From the NCBI RefSeq assembly GCF_007097395.1, contig NZ_VKDC01000049.1:13502-47584 (forward strand): DNA of 34,083 bases, given 5' to 3'. Made by a program: the position numbers and the translations under genes. This DNA comes from Fulvivirga sp. M361 (GTDB lineage: Bacteria > Bacteroidota > Bacteroidia > Cytophagales > Cyclobacteriaceae). The notes below the pieces were generated by a model. The model did no database searches, had not been told where the DNA came from, and worked only from the letters and a program-made list of their open reading frames with translations. Below, in pieces: positions 24,825-34,010 of the stretch (its first letter is position 1; the number at the start of each line of letters is the position of its first letter).

Positions 24825-25790
24825 TTGGATTTATACCTCTATTTTGCCCTTGTAGCATTAGGATTTGTCATGCTTATAAAAGGTGCCGGATACTTAGTAG
24901 AAGGTGCCTCTGCCCTTGCCAAAAGATTTAATGTTTCCGAGTTGGCTATTGGTCTTACTATTGTAGCTCTCGGCACCTCGGCTCCGGAGCTGGTGGTCAA
25001 TGTTCTATCAGGTATTAATGGGCATTCGGAAGTAGTCTTTGGTAATGTAATCGGTTCTAATATTTTTAATTTGTTTTTGATCCTGGGAGTTTCAGGTACC
25101 ATTTATCCACTGGTTGTTCAAAAAACTACAGTGGTCAGAGAGCTGCCTTTTTCGTTGTTCATTACTTTAGTTTTATACTTTTTATTGAATGACACTATCT
25201 TCTCTCCTAATGCCTCCCCTACTTCGTCCACATTTGATGGCATCATCCTGATCACACTTTTCGGCCTTTTTTTGGCCTACATATTCACTAGCATGAAAAA
25301 TGATGAACTGGAAAAAAATGAAGTGGTCAAGAGCTTTTCATCCTTTGGTATTGCCTGGAGAATAATTATTGGACTCATCGGTCTTGGCCTCGGTGGTAAA
25401 CTGGTGGTGGATAATGCTGTTGAAATAGCCAATGTCTACGGAGTAAGTCAAAAACTAATTGGACTCACCATAGTAGCAGCAGGCACGTCTCTTCCTGAGT
25501 TGGCCACATCCGCCATTGCAGCATATAAAAGACAGGCAGACATTGCTATAGGAAATGTGATTGGTTCCAACATATTCAATATACTCCTTGTGTTGGGGCT
25601 TACGACGCTGATCACACCGTTAGATTATAATCCCGTCCTTAATACGGATATATATATTCTTTTAGGGGGAACCGTGCTTTTGTTATTGTTCATGTTTACC
25701 ATCAATAAAAAGAAACTGGACCGTTGGGAATCGTTGCTATACCTTCTCACCTTTATTGCTTATATGGTTTACTTGTTCATGCGTAAGTAA
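24825..25790 (+). CDS. Calcium/sodium antiporter of the CaCA superfamily (YrbG-like)
   Basis: The 321-residue protein has about ten membrane helices in two homologous halves. The alpha-repeats that bind the cation are clear: ALGTSAPELVVN (first half) and AAGTSLPELATS (second half), each followed by GNVIGSNIFN. These are signatures of the YrbG/CaCA exchangers. It should exchange Na+ or H+ for Ca2+ across the inner membrane. The start is a TTG at 24825; starting at the next Met would remove most of the first helix. Confidence 0.92.
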   Translation: MDLYLYFALVALGFVMLIKGAGYLVEGASALAKRFNVSELAIGLTIVALGTSAPELVVNVLSGINGHSEVVFGNVIGSNIFNLFLILGVSGTIYPLVVQKTTVVRELPFSLFITLVLYFLLNDTIFSPNASPTSSTFDGIILITLFGLFLAYIFTSMKNDELEKNEVVKSFSSFGIAWRIIIGLIGLGLGGKLVVDNAVEIANVYGVSQKLIGLTIVAAGTSLPELATSAIAAYKRQADIAIGNVIGSNIFNILLVLGLTTLITPLDYNPVLNTDIYILLGGTVLLLLFMFTINKKKLDRWESLLYLLTFIAYMVYLFMRK

Positions 25791-25901
25791 TGACCATTGT
25801 TCAATTTGACATTGGTTAATACCTGAGTGGAGTGCCGACTCTTTTACATTCCATGATGAAGCTTGTGGAAGCCTTATAATTGGATTAGATTTGCGGCTGG
25901 C

Positions 25902-27221
25902 ATGAAAAAAGTAGCATTTTATACACTTGGGTGCAAGCTGAACTATTCAGAAACCTCTTCTATATCCAGGATGTTTCAGGAAAAGGGGTATCAAAAAGTT
26001 GGTTTTTCAGACCGTCCGGACATATTTATCATTAATACATGCTCCGTCACTGAAAACGCAGATAAGAAGTGTCGTAAAGTGGTAAGAGAAGCCAGAAAAA
26101 TATCTCCCAATGCTTATGTCACTATCATCGGATGCTATGCTCAATTAAAACCCAAAGAAATTGCTGAGATACCAGGTGTAGATGCAGTCTTAGGCGCTGC
26201 TGAAAAATTCCGGTTAATTGAATTATTGGATGGTTTTGTACGTCAGGAAGCCCCTAAGGTATTAGCTTCTGAAATTAAAGCAGCCACTCATTTCAACAAT
26301 GCCTACTCCATAAACGATCGCACCCGAACCTTTTTAAAAGTCCAGGACGGATGTGACTACAGTTGTACTTTTTGTACCATACCCCTGGCACGTGGAAATA
26401 GCCGAAGCGATACCATAGCAAACATTCTCGAGTCCGCTCATAAAATCGTGACTGAAGGTGTGAGAGAAATAGTACTGACCGGAGTAAATACCGGCGATTT
26501 CGGCATCCGAAACGGGATTAGAGAAGATAGATTTATAGACCTTGTAAAAGCACTAGACGAACAGGTAGCTGTGGATCGTTTCAGAATATCATCCATTGAA
26601 CCTAACCTGCTGTCGGATGAGATTATTGAATACGTAGGTAATTCTCAAAAGTTTGTCCCACACTTTCATATTCCACTTCAATCGGGTTCCGATAAAATCT
26701 TGAAGCAGATGCGCAGGCGGTACCTCAGTGACCTATATATAAGCAGAGTTAAAAAAATAAAAAAAACAATGCCACACTGCTGTATAGGTGTAGATGTTAT
26801 TGTGGGCTTTCCCGGTGAGTCAGACCAGGATTTTCTGGATACCTATCAATTTCTCAACGAACTGGATATCTCCTACCTTCATGTTTTTACCTATTCCGAA
26901 CGGGCCAATACCACAGCCGCCACAATGGAAGAAATCGTGCCTATGCCTGTCAGGCACGAACGTTCCAAAATGCTTCGCTCCCTAAGTGAAAAGAAAAAAC
27001 GAGCATTTTATACCGAACACCTTCACAAGCAACATACCGTGCTCTGGGAAGAAGACATCGAGGAAAGCCAAATGCATGGGTTCACAAGCAACTATATACG
27101 TGTAAAGGCCAAATATGATCCTTTGATGATCAATGAACTACAACAAGTGATATTGACCGATATTGACGAGAATGGCAAGGTTAATGTAACCGAGGCCAAT
27201 ACAGTACTGGTGCATGGGTAA
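25902..27221 (+). CDS. mtaB: tRNA t6A37 methylthiotransferase MtaB
   Basis: This radical-SAM methylthiotransferase has an N-terminal MTTase domain with three iron-sulfur cysteines (Cys11, Cys47, Cys78) and the radical-SAM motif CDYSCTFC (Cys151, Cys155, Cys158), followed by a TRAM-like C-terminus. The opening KKVAFYTLGCKLNYSETS and the VQDGCDYSCTFCTIPLARG region are typical of MtaB rather than MiaB or RimO. It converts t6A37 to ms2t6A37 in tRNAs. The frame extends to a TTG at 25863, but the ATG at 25902 gives the usual family N-terminus. Confidence 0.93.
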   Translation: MKKVAFYTLGCKLNYSETSSISRMFQEKGYQKVGFSDRPDIFIINTCSVTENADKKCRKVVREARKISPNAYVTIIGCYAQLKPKEIAEIPGVDAVLGAAEKFRLIELLDGFVRQEAPKVLASEIKAATHFNNAYSINDRTRTFLKVQDGCDYSCTFCTIPLARGNSRSDTIANILESAHKIVTEGVREIVLTGVNTGDFGIRNGIREDRFIDLVKALDEQVAVDRFRISSIEPNLLSDEIIEYVGNSQKFVPHFHIPLQSGSDKILKQMRRRYLSDLYISRVKKIKKTMPHCCIGVDVIVGFPGESDQDFLDTYQFLNELDISYLHVFTYSERANTTAATMEEIVPMPVRHERSKMLRSLSEKKKRAFYTEHLHKQHTVLWEEDIEESQMHGFTSNYIRVKAKYDPLMINELQQVILTDIDENGKVNVTEANTVLVHG

Positions 27222-27272
27222 CCTGGCTAACAAATCTGTGATCTTCCTGTTAAGCCAATAAAAGACACGTAT

Positions 27273-27725
27273 ATGGCATTAAAACCGAATGTTCAGGCTC
27301 CTGATTTCTCGCTTAACTCCACAAACGGAAAAAAGTTTCAATTGAGTAAATCCATGGCAGGACGTCCTGTCTTAATCTACTTTTACCCCAAAGATTTCAC
27401 CCCGGCTTGTACAAAAGAAGCCTGTTCATTCAGAGACAATTTTGAGTTCTTCAAAGAATTGGATATCACGATCGTCGGGATAAGCACTGACACCACTCAG
27501 CAACATAAACTGTTTAAAAAGAAACATAACCTTCCCTTTGAATTATTATCGGATGTTACCGGTAAGGTAAGTAAATTATACAAAGCTCATGTACCCGTTT
27601 TGAACATATCAAAGCGTGTCACTTACTTACTAGATAAAGATCATGTAGTACGCGCTGCTTATGCAGACCTTTTTAGTGCAGAAAAGCATATTACAAATAT
27701 GATAAAGAGTTTAAAAAAGGGTTAA
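27273..27725 (+). CDS. Bcp/AhpC-type peroxiredoxin
   Basis: The 150-residue thioredoxin-fold peroxiredoxin has peroxidatic Cys46 in DFTPACTKEACSFRDN and the likely resolving Cys51 five residues later, the arrangement of atypical 2-Cys BCP/PrxQ enzymes. VLIYFYPKDFTPAC and ISTDTTQQHKLFKKKHNLPF are family hallmarks. It reduces hydroperoxides in the cytoplasm using thioredoxin. It follows mtaB by 51 bp. Its last bases overlap the stop of the convergent ABC ATPase gene by 4 nt. Confidence 0.92.
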   Translation: MALKPNVQAPDFSLNSTNGKKFQLSKSMAGRPVLIYFYPKDFTPACTKEACSFRDNFEFFKELDITIVGISTDTTQQHKLFKKKHNLPFELLSDVTGKVSKLYKAHVPVLNISKRVTYLLDKDHVVRAAYADLFSAEKHITNMIKSLKKG

Positions 27726-28381
27726 CTGATAATTAAACCATCTTGCATCTCCAGTTTTCTGTCAGCCATGTTAGCAAATTCTTCATTGTGTGTTACGATG
27801 ATAAAAGTATGCCCGGATTGGTCTCTCAGTTTAAAAAAAAGATCGTGAAGTTCTTTAGCATTTCTTGAATCCAGATTCCCACTGGGTTCATCGGCAAAAA
27901 CCAACGAAGGTCCGTTAACGAGTGCCCGGGCTACGGCTACACGCTGCTGCTCGCCTCCTGATAACTCTGATGGCTTGTGGTCATAACGCCTTGATAAGCC
28001 CAGAAGGTCAAGCAAAGCCTGTGCTTTTTCCTTACTCTTTTGGGTATCCTGACCTTGGATATAGGCTGGAATACAAACATTTTCAAGAGCCGTAAACTCC
28101 GGAAGGAGGTTGTGAAATTGAAATATGAAACCAATACGATCATTTCTAAATCTGGCTCTTTCAGAATTCCTCAACCGAAGTACGTTTTTACCTTTTAACT
28201 CAAGTTGTCCACTATCTGGAGTATCTAATGTGCCCAAAATATGCAAAAGGGTACTTTTACCGGCACCGGAGGCGCCTACAATAGAGATAACTTCACCCTC
28301 TTCAACAGACATATCTATTCCTTTGAGCACTTCCAGGTGACCATAGTTTTTCTTGATTCCGGACGCGTTTAATATTTCCAT
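27722..28381 (-). CDS. LolD-like ABC transporter ATP-binding protein
   Basis: The 219-residue ABC ATPase has Walker A GASGAGKST (36-44), signature LSGGEQQR, Walker B LVFADEPSGNLDS and the H-loop ITHNEE-like IVTHNEEFA. The MacB/LolD type is indicated by FQFHNLLPEFTALENV. In Bacteroidota such proteins power lipoprotein release or related export together with a FtsX-like permease; no permease gene is adjacent, so the assignment to LolD is by family only. The start is the ATG at 28381 (MEILNASGIKKNYG); a TTG six codons earlier is less likely. Confidence 0.85.
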   Translation of the reverse strand: MEILNASGIKKNYGHLEVLKGIDMSVEEGEVISIVGASGAGKSTLLHILGTLDTPDSGQLELKGKNVLRLRNSERARFRNDRIGFIFQFHNLLPEFTALENVCIPAYIQGQDTQKSKEKAQALLDLLGLSRRYDHKPSELSGGEQQRVAVARALVNGPSLVFADEPSGNLDSRNAKELHDLFFKLRDQSGHTFIIVTHNEEFANMADRKLEMQDGLIIS

Positions 28382-28459
28382 TTTTTGAAGAAAGGCCAAA
28401 CATAATAAATAGGGTGATAAAGAGCGCTATAAGACTTTATTTTAAAACAGGAAAGTAGA

Positions 28460-28491
28460 TTTGAAATATAGCATCAAATGAGCTACTTTCG
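28460..28491 (+). promoter_or_regulatory. Bacteroidota-type promoter of sucC
   Basis: A TTG at 28461-28463 (in TTTG 28460-28463) is followed by exactly 20 bp and then TACTTTCG at 28484-28491, one base off the -7 consensus TAnnTTTG. The ATG is 17 bp further on, so the leader is very short and lacks a Shine-Dalgarno site. It is the best-formed promoter seen in the window. Confidence 0.6.
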
Positions 28492-28508
28492 TGCAAAAAA
28501 TTTAACGC

Positions 28509-29720
28509 ATGAACATTCACGAATATCAGGCAAAGGATATACTAAAAAGTTATGGAGTACGTGTACAGGCTGGAATCACTGCTGACACGCCTGATAAGGC
28601 GCTGGCAGCGGCAAAAGAATTGCACCAGGAGACCGGAACTGACTGGTATGTCGTGAAAGCACAAATTCATGCAGGTGGGCGAGGCAAAGGTAAAGTGAAT
28701 GAAACAGGTTCTAATGGTGTAGTCCTCGCAAAATCATTGAATGAAGTACCTGATAAGGTAAAAAATATATTAGGAGGCACATTGGTGACACACCAAACCG
28801 GAGAGGAAGGTAAAATTGTTAACAAGGTGCTTATTGCTGAAGACGTTTATTACCCTGGGGATTCGGAGCCGAAGGAATATTACATGAGCATTTTACTCGA
28901 CAGAGCTAAAAGTTGTAATGTGATCATGGCTTCAACCGAAGGTGGCATGGACATAGAGGAAGTAGCCAAAAATACACCTGACAAGATCATCAGAGAATGG
29001 ATAGACCCGGCAGTAGGGCTACAAGGATTCCAGGCAAGAAAAGTGGCTTTTGCTTTAGGACTTGAGGGCAACGCTTTCAAAGAGATGGTAAAATTCATTT
29101 TTGCTCTTTATAAAGCATATGTGTCAACAGATTCTGCCATGTTTGAGATCAATCCTGTACTAAAAACATCAGATAATAAGATTTTGGCGGTTGATGCAAA
29201 AGTGGATATTGATGATAATGCGCTGTACCGTCATAAAGACCTGGAAGAGTTAAGGGATCTCGCTGAAGAGGACCCTGCAGAAGTAGAAGCAGCCCAGTCC
29301 GGTTTGAGTTATGTTAAACTTGATGGCAATGTAGGCTGCATGGTGAACGGTGCTGGTCTGGCAATGGCTACTATGGACATCATTAAGTTATCTGGGGGTG
29401 AGCCTGCCAACTTTCTTGATGTAGGAGGAGGTGCTAACCCACAGACCGTGGAAGCAGGTTTCAGGATAATATTGAAGGATCCTAATGTAAAAGCGATACT
29501 CATTAATATATTTGGAGGTATTGTACGATGTGACAGGGTTGCCAACGGTGTAGTGGAAGCATACAAATCAATAGGAAACATCGAAGTTCCTATTATTGTT
29601 AGATTACAAGGTACTAACGCGGAAGAAGGAGCTAAAATAATAGAGGAGTCCGGGTTAAAAGTGACTTCTGCTATCGTTTTGAAAGACGCTGCTGCCAAGG
29701 TAAGAGAGGTACTTTCGTAA
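28509..29720 (+). CDS. sucC: Succinyl-CoA synthetase (ADP-forming) beta subunit
   Basis: The 403-residue protein starts MNIHEYQAKDILKSYGV, the ATP-grasp N-terminus of SucC. Further signatures: KAQIHAGGRGKGKV, FEINPVLKTSDNKILAVDAK, NGAGLAMATMDIIKLSGG, FLDVGGGA and NIFGGIVRCDRVANGV. The C-terminal CoA-ligase domain forms the active-site interface with SucD. It catalyses the substrate-level phosphorylation step of the TCA cycle as an alpha/beta enzyme. sucD is not adjacent; the next gene is a tRNA, as is usual where Bacteroidota separate the two subunits. Confidence 0.97.
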   Translation: MNIHEYQAKDILKSYGVRVQAGITADTPDKALAAAKELHQETGTDWYVVKAQIHAGGRGKGKVNETGSNGVVLAKSLNEVPDKVKNILGGTLVTHQTGEEGKIVNKVLIAEDVYYPGDSEPKEYYMSILLDRAKSCNVIMASTEGGMDIEEVAKNTPDKIIREWIDPAVGLQGFQARKVAFALGLEGNAFKEMVKFIFALYKAYVSTDSAMFEINPVLKTSDNKILAVDAKVDIDDNALYRHKDLEELRDLAEEDPAEVEAAQSGLSYVKLDGNVGCMVNGAGLAMATMDIIKLSGGEPANFLDVGGGANPQTVEAGFRIILKDPNVKAILINIFGGIVRCDRVANGVVEAYKSIGNIEVPIIVRLQGTNAEEGAKIIEESGLKVTSAIVLKDAAAKVREVLS

Positions 29721-29733
29721 AATAATAAAACGC

Positions 29734-29807
29734 GCGTCCGTAGTTCAACTGGATAGAATACCAGATTTCGGCTCTGGGGGTTGAGGGTTCGAATCCTTCC
29801 GGACGCA
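29734..29807 (+). tRNA. tRNA-Arg (anticodon UCG)
   Basis: A full cloverleaf can be drawn over 74 nt. The acceptor stem pairs GCGTCCG with CGGACGC, discriminator A. The D-arm is GTTC-AACTGGAT-AGAAT. The anticodon stem CCAGA/TCTGG holds the loop TTTCGGC, giving anticodon TCG. The T-arm is AGGGTTCGAATCCTT. CCA is not encoded, so it is added after transcription. The tRNA begins 13 bp after the sucC stop and probably shares its transcript. Confidence 0.95.
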
Positions 29808-29814
29808 CTAAAAT

Positions 29815-29855
29815 AAAGATCTTATATGGTAACCATATAAGATCTTTTGTTATTA
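29815..29855 (+). terminator. Strong Rho-independent-type terminator after tRNA-Arg
   Basis: A perfect 15-bp stem pairs 29815-29829 (AAAGATCTTATATGG) with 29833-29847 (CCATATAAGATCTTT) across a TAA loop, followed by a T-rich run (TTGTTATT). It begins 7 bp after the tRNA and should end the sucC-tRNA transcript. The stem is AT-rich and symmetrical, so it may also work on the other strand. Confidence 0.8.
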
Positions 29856-29934
29856 ATTATAAGGAGGTTGTGTTTTTTTAATAAGCAATATTATTCTTAA
29901 ATTAACAACTCATAGAAAGATCATCAGTCAGTAT

Positions 29935-30843
29935 ATGAAACAGGTAATCCCTATTTTTTTCGTTTTAAATCTGTTCGCCACAGAAATAACCGGACAGTCT
30001 TTCTATAATTTTAAAAAAGGACGTGATATAATTGCCAGTTTTGGCACAGGAACAACCTCCTATTTCGGAGACTTAAATGAACCCGGTGATATCATTGATA
30101 CTAAACTCAATTTTAACGCCGGTCTGCAATATTATTTCACCAATAGAGTAGCTGTAAGAGCAGAAGGTGCCTGGTTCAGATTATCAGGTGATGACACTGA
30201 AGCGAAAAACGAAGGCAGGTTAGCAAGAAATCTATCCTTCAAATCGGATAACGTTGAAATAAATGTTGTAGGAATAGTACAAGCCTTTCCAAATGGAACA
30301 AGATTCTACCAACGACCTAATGTCAACTTTTATGGCTATGGGGGAATTGGTATTTTATTTTTTAATCCTAAAGGAGAAGTTCCCCAAACTGATTGGAATG
30401 GAAATGCTTTAGCGGATGCCGGTAAATTCGTCTCTTTACAGCCTTTACAAACCGAGGGAGAGGCCTATTCTCGATGGACCTTTGTAATACCTTTGGGAGC
30501 AGGCATAAAAGTTAAGGCAGGTCCATTTTTTAATGTAGGTATTGAAGGCGGTTATCGCTTTACTTTTACCGATTATTTGGATGACGTGAGTACACGCTAT
30601 ATAGATCACAACTCGCTGGATGCCGACCCTTTAAGACAGGCATTAGCTGATAAGCGTTATTTAGTTGGCCTTACTCCTTCAGAAGCTGGAAAAGTAAGAG
30701 GTGATGATTCTAACAATGACGGTTACTTCATATTTAACATTAAATTAGAATACTATCTACCGGCTAATATCTTTAGTACGTCTAAATCCACCTACAACAA
30801 GAGGCGCCGTAAGTACAACCTAAGAAGGCCCCGAAGACGATAA
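29935..30843 (+). CDS. DUF6089/PorG-like outer membrane beta-barrel protein
   Basis: Residues 1-20 form a signal peptide (ending ITGQS). The rest shows alternating amphipathic strands of an 8-stranded-type barrel: ASFGTGTTSYFGDLNEPGD, AGLQYYFTNRVAVRAEG, VNFYGYGGIGILFFNPKG and GIEGGYRFTFTDYLDDVST. These match the DUF6089 family of Bacteroidota. A member in Porphyromonas, PorG, belongs to the type IX secretion system, so a role in T9SS outer-membrane assembly is possible but not shown here. The C-terminus is very basic (NKRRRKYNLRRPRRR). Confidence 0.82.
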   Translation: MKQVIPIFFVLNLFATEITGQSFYNFKKGRDIIASFGTGTTSYFGDLNEPGDIIDTKLNFNAGLQYYFTNRVAVRAEGAWFRLSGDDTEAKNEGRLARNLSFKSDNVEINVVGIVQAFPNGTRFYQRPNVNFYGYGGIGILFFNPKGEVPQTDWNGNALADAGKFVSLQPLQTEGEAYSRWTFVIPLGAGIKVKAGPFFNVGIEGGYRFTFTDYLDDVSTRYIDHNSLDADPLRQALADKRYLVGLTPSEAGKVRGDDSNNDGYFIFNIKLEYYLPANIFSTSKSTYNKRRRKYNLRRPRRR

Positions 30844-31246
30844 ATTTAAATTGTATCCCTCTGTTTTTGGGTATATATGTAAGATGATTATATTCTTAGG
30901 TTATTAACTTCATGTAACTTTTTGACCTATGGCCACCCTAATGGGGTCTCTTCTCACATAGATTCCTTCTGCATTAGGATGAAGATGAACATATTGTCAA
31001 TGCACCTTTTGATTCTTTACCTTATTTCAATTTGAGGTTTAAAAACACTTTGAGCGAATGTGTCTTTATACTTGAAAATTATGCTTTTCTAATAACATCC
31101 ATTGATCGGATTGATATCACCTCTTGAGCTAATATCCATGGGGTCCATAAATAGGCTCATAGCTATACCCCTCTTCTCTATGATATGTCCATGACTTTGA
31201 ACAAAAAGTCCATACCAAACCCCGAAAATCAACCTACCTTTCCAAC
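30844..31246. other. 403-bp gap with no supported gene
   Basis: This AT-rich region has no open frame with recognisable protein, no RNA gene, and no copy of the repeat found at 676-5128. No TAnnTTTG element with a correctly spaced TTG was seen. It may include degraded 5' sequence of the truncated esterase-like frame that follows. Confidence 0.4.
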
Positions 31247-31858
31247 TTGAGGTCTAGAGGGTTTATGAGGTCATTCCTATTAGTTTTCATCTTTCTGTAT
31301 CCAGGGCGGGTGAGGAACCCTGACTTCCCGTTTTACTTTGCCCAGGTAGCTCTATTCAATTATAAAAATAGAACGCCAGGCCAATATATTATGGAGGAAC
31401 AGAAGAGATGTCCCAAAAGAGAAAAACCCGTAATGGCGGTGACTAATGACGTGGGTAACCTGGATCACATCCACCCTAAAGACAAACGAACGGTCGGTAA
31501 AAAACCGGCCTCAGTTGCTCTTAAAAAGGATTGTAAAAAAGATATTCCGTTTTCATGGCCGATATTTTCCTCGATGATTATTGAAGGGAAAAGGATTTTA
31601 CTTTCATTCAACCATGCTGAAGATTTAAACACTGACCAAGAAACCCTTAAACTGTTTGAAATAGCCGGATCAGATAGCAGATTTCATCCAGCCAATGTAA
31701 AAATTAGTGAAAAAAAAATTATCGTTTTTTCCAGGAAGGTAAAGAAACCGGTGACAATACGCTTTGCCTTCTCGGACACTGCTCAAGCCCGACTCTATAA
31801 CGGTTCCAGGCTTCCGGCAGCGGCATTTAGAACGGACAACTGGCCTTTCAACCTATGA
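31247..31858 (+). pseudogene. C-terminal remnant of a sialate O-acetylesterase-like (SGNH) protein
   Basis: About residues 25-203 match the second half of SASA-type esterases: NPDFPFYFAQVA, then VMAVTNDVGNLDHIHPKDK (the block-V DxxH at Asp73-His76 is retained), ALKKDCKKDIPFSWPIFSSM, KLFEIAGSDSRFHPANV and a C-terminus ending PAAAFRTDNWPF. Intact members are several hundred residues longer and carry the nucleophile in a GQSNM-like block I, which is missing. The first ~24 residues look unrelated and resemble a hydrophobic start by chance. It is therefore probably inactive. Its TGA overlaps the sulfatase ATG (ATGA), showing that the two were once, and may still be, one operon. Confidence 0.7.
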
Positions 31859-33783
31859 TACATTCCAAAAAAAACAAATCACTCATCCATCCAATTTCAT
31901 TGCTGTTTTTTTTAGTACTTGTAGTCTTTGCCTGTACCCCAAAAGTTGAGCCTACTGCCCCTCCTAATATTGTCTGGATCGTCCTGGAAGATATGTCTCC
32001 TCAGTTCATCGGTGCGTATGGCAATGATGCTGCTCGTACGCCGGTGATGGATTCCTTGATCAACGCTGGCACAAAATTCAATGCTGCATTCTCTACCGGC
32101 ACTGTTTGTTCACCAAGCAGATATACGATTATTACAGGAACACGTACCAACGAGTATGGTACAGGACACCACCGATCCAACTTCCCCATACCGGATTCAG
32201 TGATCCCGTTTCCAACGTTCCTGAGGGACTCGGGCTATCACACCTCCAACAACTCTAAAAGAGATTATAGCACCTCCGCTCGCTGGCGAATCACCCAAGA
32301 GGCCTGGGTAGAGAGCAGTGCTCAGGCAGGGTGGTGGAACCGAGAAAAAGGTCAGCCATTTTTCTCGGTCTTCAATTTCAACAACTGCCACCAGTCCAGG
32401 ACGTTCACTAACCCGTATGATGATTACAAAAAGCGAATCCTGGATACACTTCCGCCGGATGAAATTATAACCGATGAAGATATCATTCTGCCGGATTTTT
32501 ATAAAGACACCCCTGAACTCAGAAAGGAACTGGCACGAACCTACAATGCACTTAAGAAGACCGACTATGAGATTGACACTCTCATGGATCTGCTGCGTAG
32601 AGATGCCCTGGTGGAATCCACCATTATTTTTATTTACTCCGACCATGGAGGTGGAGCGCTGAGAACAAAAGGAATCGGAAGCGCTTTGGGTCACCAAGTG
32701 CCTATGGCAGTGATTTTCCCGGAGAAGTATGAATACCTCAATCCGTTTAAAAACCACCCCTCTACAGATCAACCCATGACATTTGAAGACCTTGGACCTA
32801 CAGTACTTTCATTGGCAGGGTTAGATGCTCCCGGATATATGAAAGGGAGGCCTTTTCTTGGGAAAAAGCAAAAAGCCCGGGAATTCGCCTTCGCCTCTGC
32901 TGACCGGTGTGCCGAGGGTATGGACCTTACTCGATCCGTTTCAGACGGAAGGTATTTCTATACCAGGAACTTTTATCCCTCTCAACCTCAAATCACCTGG
33001 ATGAAATACTTTGATTATGCTAAAACAAGACAACTTTCAAGGCAATACTTAAGTGAAAATCAACTGGATGAAACACAAAAAATGCTTTTTGAACCCAGAT
33101 CTAAGGAACTTCTTTATGACCTGCAAAATGACACCTGGCAAACGAATAACCTTACTGATAGCTCTGGCTATCAAGAAATTCTTGGGGAGCTGCGAATTGC
33201 ACTGGACAATGAGCTTCAATCCATCAAGGACGTACATTTCTTACCTGAGTATGCCCTGGATTCGATTGCCAAAATCATGACTCCTTATGAATATAAAAAA
33301 TCAGGGGCTTTTGATTTTCCTCGAATTTACGAAGTAGCCAAACTGACGGGTGATGGTACCGAATCTATTGAAAAACAACTTTCCGCATTAAAAAATGAAG
33401 ATCCAATCATACGCTACTGGGCAGCTATAGGGCTTTCAAGTCAAGAAAAGGAAACATTACCTGGGTATCAGAAATTATTGGAAGAAGTTTTACAGGACGA
33501 CTTTCCACCGGTACAGATTATTGTGGCTTCCATACTTTATGAAATGTTCGATTCAGACGAAGGTTTCAAAGTATTGGAAAAATACCTTTTCCATTCCAAT
33601 GAATTTTTAGCGGTACAAGCCATACAGGAAATTATTTATTTAGAGCCTCAAAAAGCGAAGGTCTTCCTGGAAGATGTCAAAACACTAAGGACACGGAAAA
33701 TACCAGGAAACCTTTCAGAGAGTGTGGATATCTACCTCTATCTATTTGATGGGAAAGAATTGTATTACGCGCATCATTGGTGA
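31855..33783 (+). CDS. Lipoprotein sulfatase (type I, formylglycine-dependent) with HEAT-like tail
   Basis: A lipoprotein signal ends at Cys27 (VVFAC). The sulfatase domain starts PPNIVWIVLEDMSPQFIGAYG, with Glu45/Asp46 in the metal-binding position usually held by two Asp. The activation signature CSPSR (85-89) has the cysteine that is oxidised to formylglycine. SDHGG (262-266) supplies further metal ligands. After about residue 480 there is a helical repeat region (PIIRYWAAIGLSSQE, FPPVQIIVASILYEMF, LAVQAIQEIIYLEP) resembling HEAT repeats. It should hydrolyse sulfate esters from carbohydrates at the cell surface or in the periplasm; the substrate is unknown. The maturase is not in the window. 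Confidence 0.9.
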   Translation: MIHSKKNKSLIHPISLLFFLVLVVFACTPKVEPTAPPNIVWIVLEDMSPQFIGAYGNDAARTPVMDSLINAGTKFNAAFSTGTVCSPSRYTIITGTRTNEYGTGHHRSNFPIPDSVIPFPTFLRDSGYHTSNNSKRDYSTSARWRITQEAWVESSAQAGWWNREKGQPFFSVFNFNNCHQSRTFTNPYDDYKKRILDTLPPDEIITDEDIILPDFYKDTPELRKELARTYNALKKTDYEIDTLMDLLRRDALVESTIIFIYSDHGGGALRTKGIGSALGHQVPMAVIFPEKYEYLNPFKNHPSTDQPMTFEDLGPTVLSLAGLDAPGYMKGRPFLGKKQKAREFAFASADRCAEGMDLTRSVSDGRYFYTRNFYPSQPQITWMKYFDYAKTRQLSRQYLSENQLDETQKMLFEPRSKELLYDLQNDTWQTNNLTDSSGYQEILGELRIALDNELQSIKDVHFLPEYALDSIAKIMTPYEYKKSGAFDFPRIYEVAKLTGDGTESIEKQLSALKNEDPIIRYWAAIGLSSQEKETLPGYQKLLEEVLQDDFPPVQIIVASILYEMFDSDEGFKVLEKYLFHSNEFLAVQAIQEIIYLEPQKAKVFLEDVKTLRTRKIPGNLSESVDIYLYLFDGKELYYAHHW

Positions 33784-34010
33784 CAGACTATTTAAGTAAT
33801 TCAGCAATGGTTTCTCTTTCCCACTCAATCATAGGCTGAAACTCCCCTGAGTTCAAATATGACGTATATGATGTGTATTCTGAAAAATACAGGAGAATCC
33901 AAAGCCTACTTCTCCTCCCAAAACACCAGGGAACTGACCTTGCGGAATAGACCAAAGCACTGTATCCATCCGAAGAACCCATCTGTTGATTTTGGTGATG
34001 GCATCTTAAC
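33784..34010. other. Gap between the sulfatase and the IS66-like end
   Basis: A - strand frame ending at 33788 reads LNSGEFQPMIEWERETIAEL in its last part, which looks like a natural protein C-terminus, but the upstream part (to 33982) does not and no family was recognised. It may be the tail of a gene cut by the insertion element, or chance. The outer inverted repeat of the IS element should lie in this stretch but could not be assigned. Confidence 0.3.

Noticed and set aside
27722-28381. MacB-type drug or peptide exporter ATPase
   Set aside because: No MacB-like permease or membrane-fusion gene is adjacent; LolD-like is the more cautious family call.
32197-32772. 191-codon - strand open frame
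   Set aside because: It is antisense to the catalytic domain of the sulfatase and has no recognisable motif.
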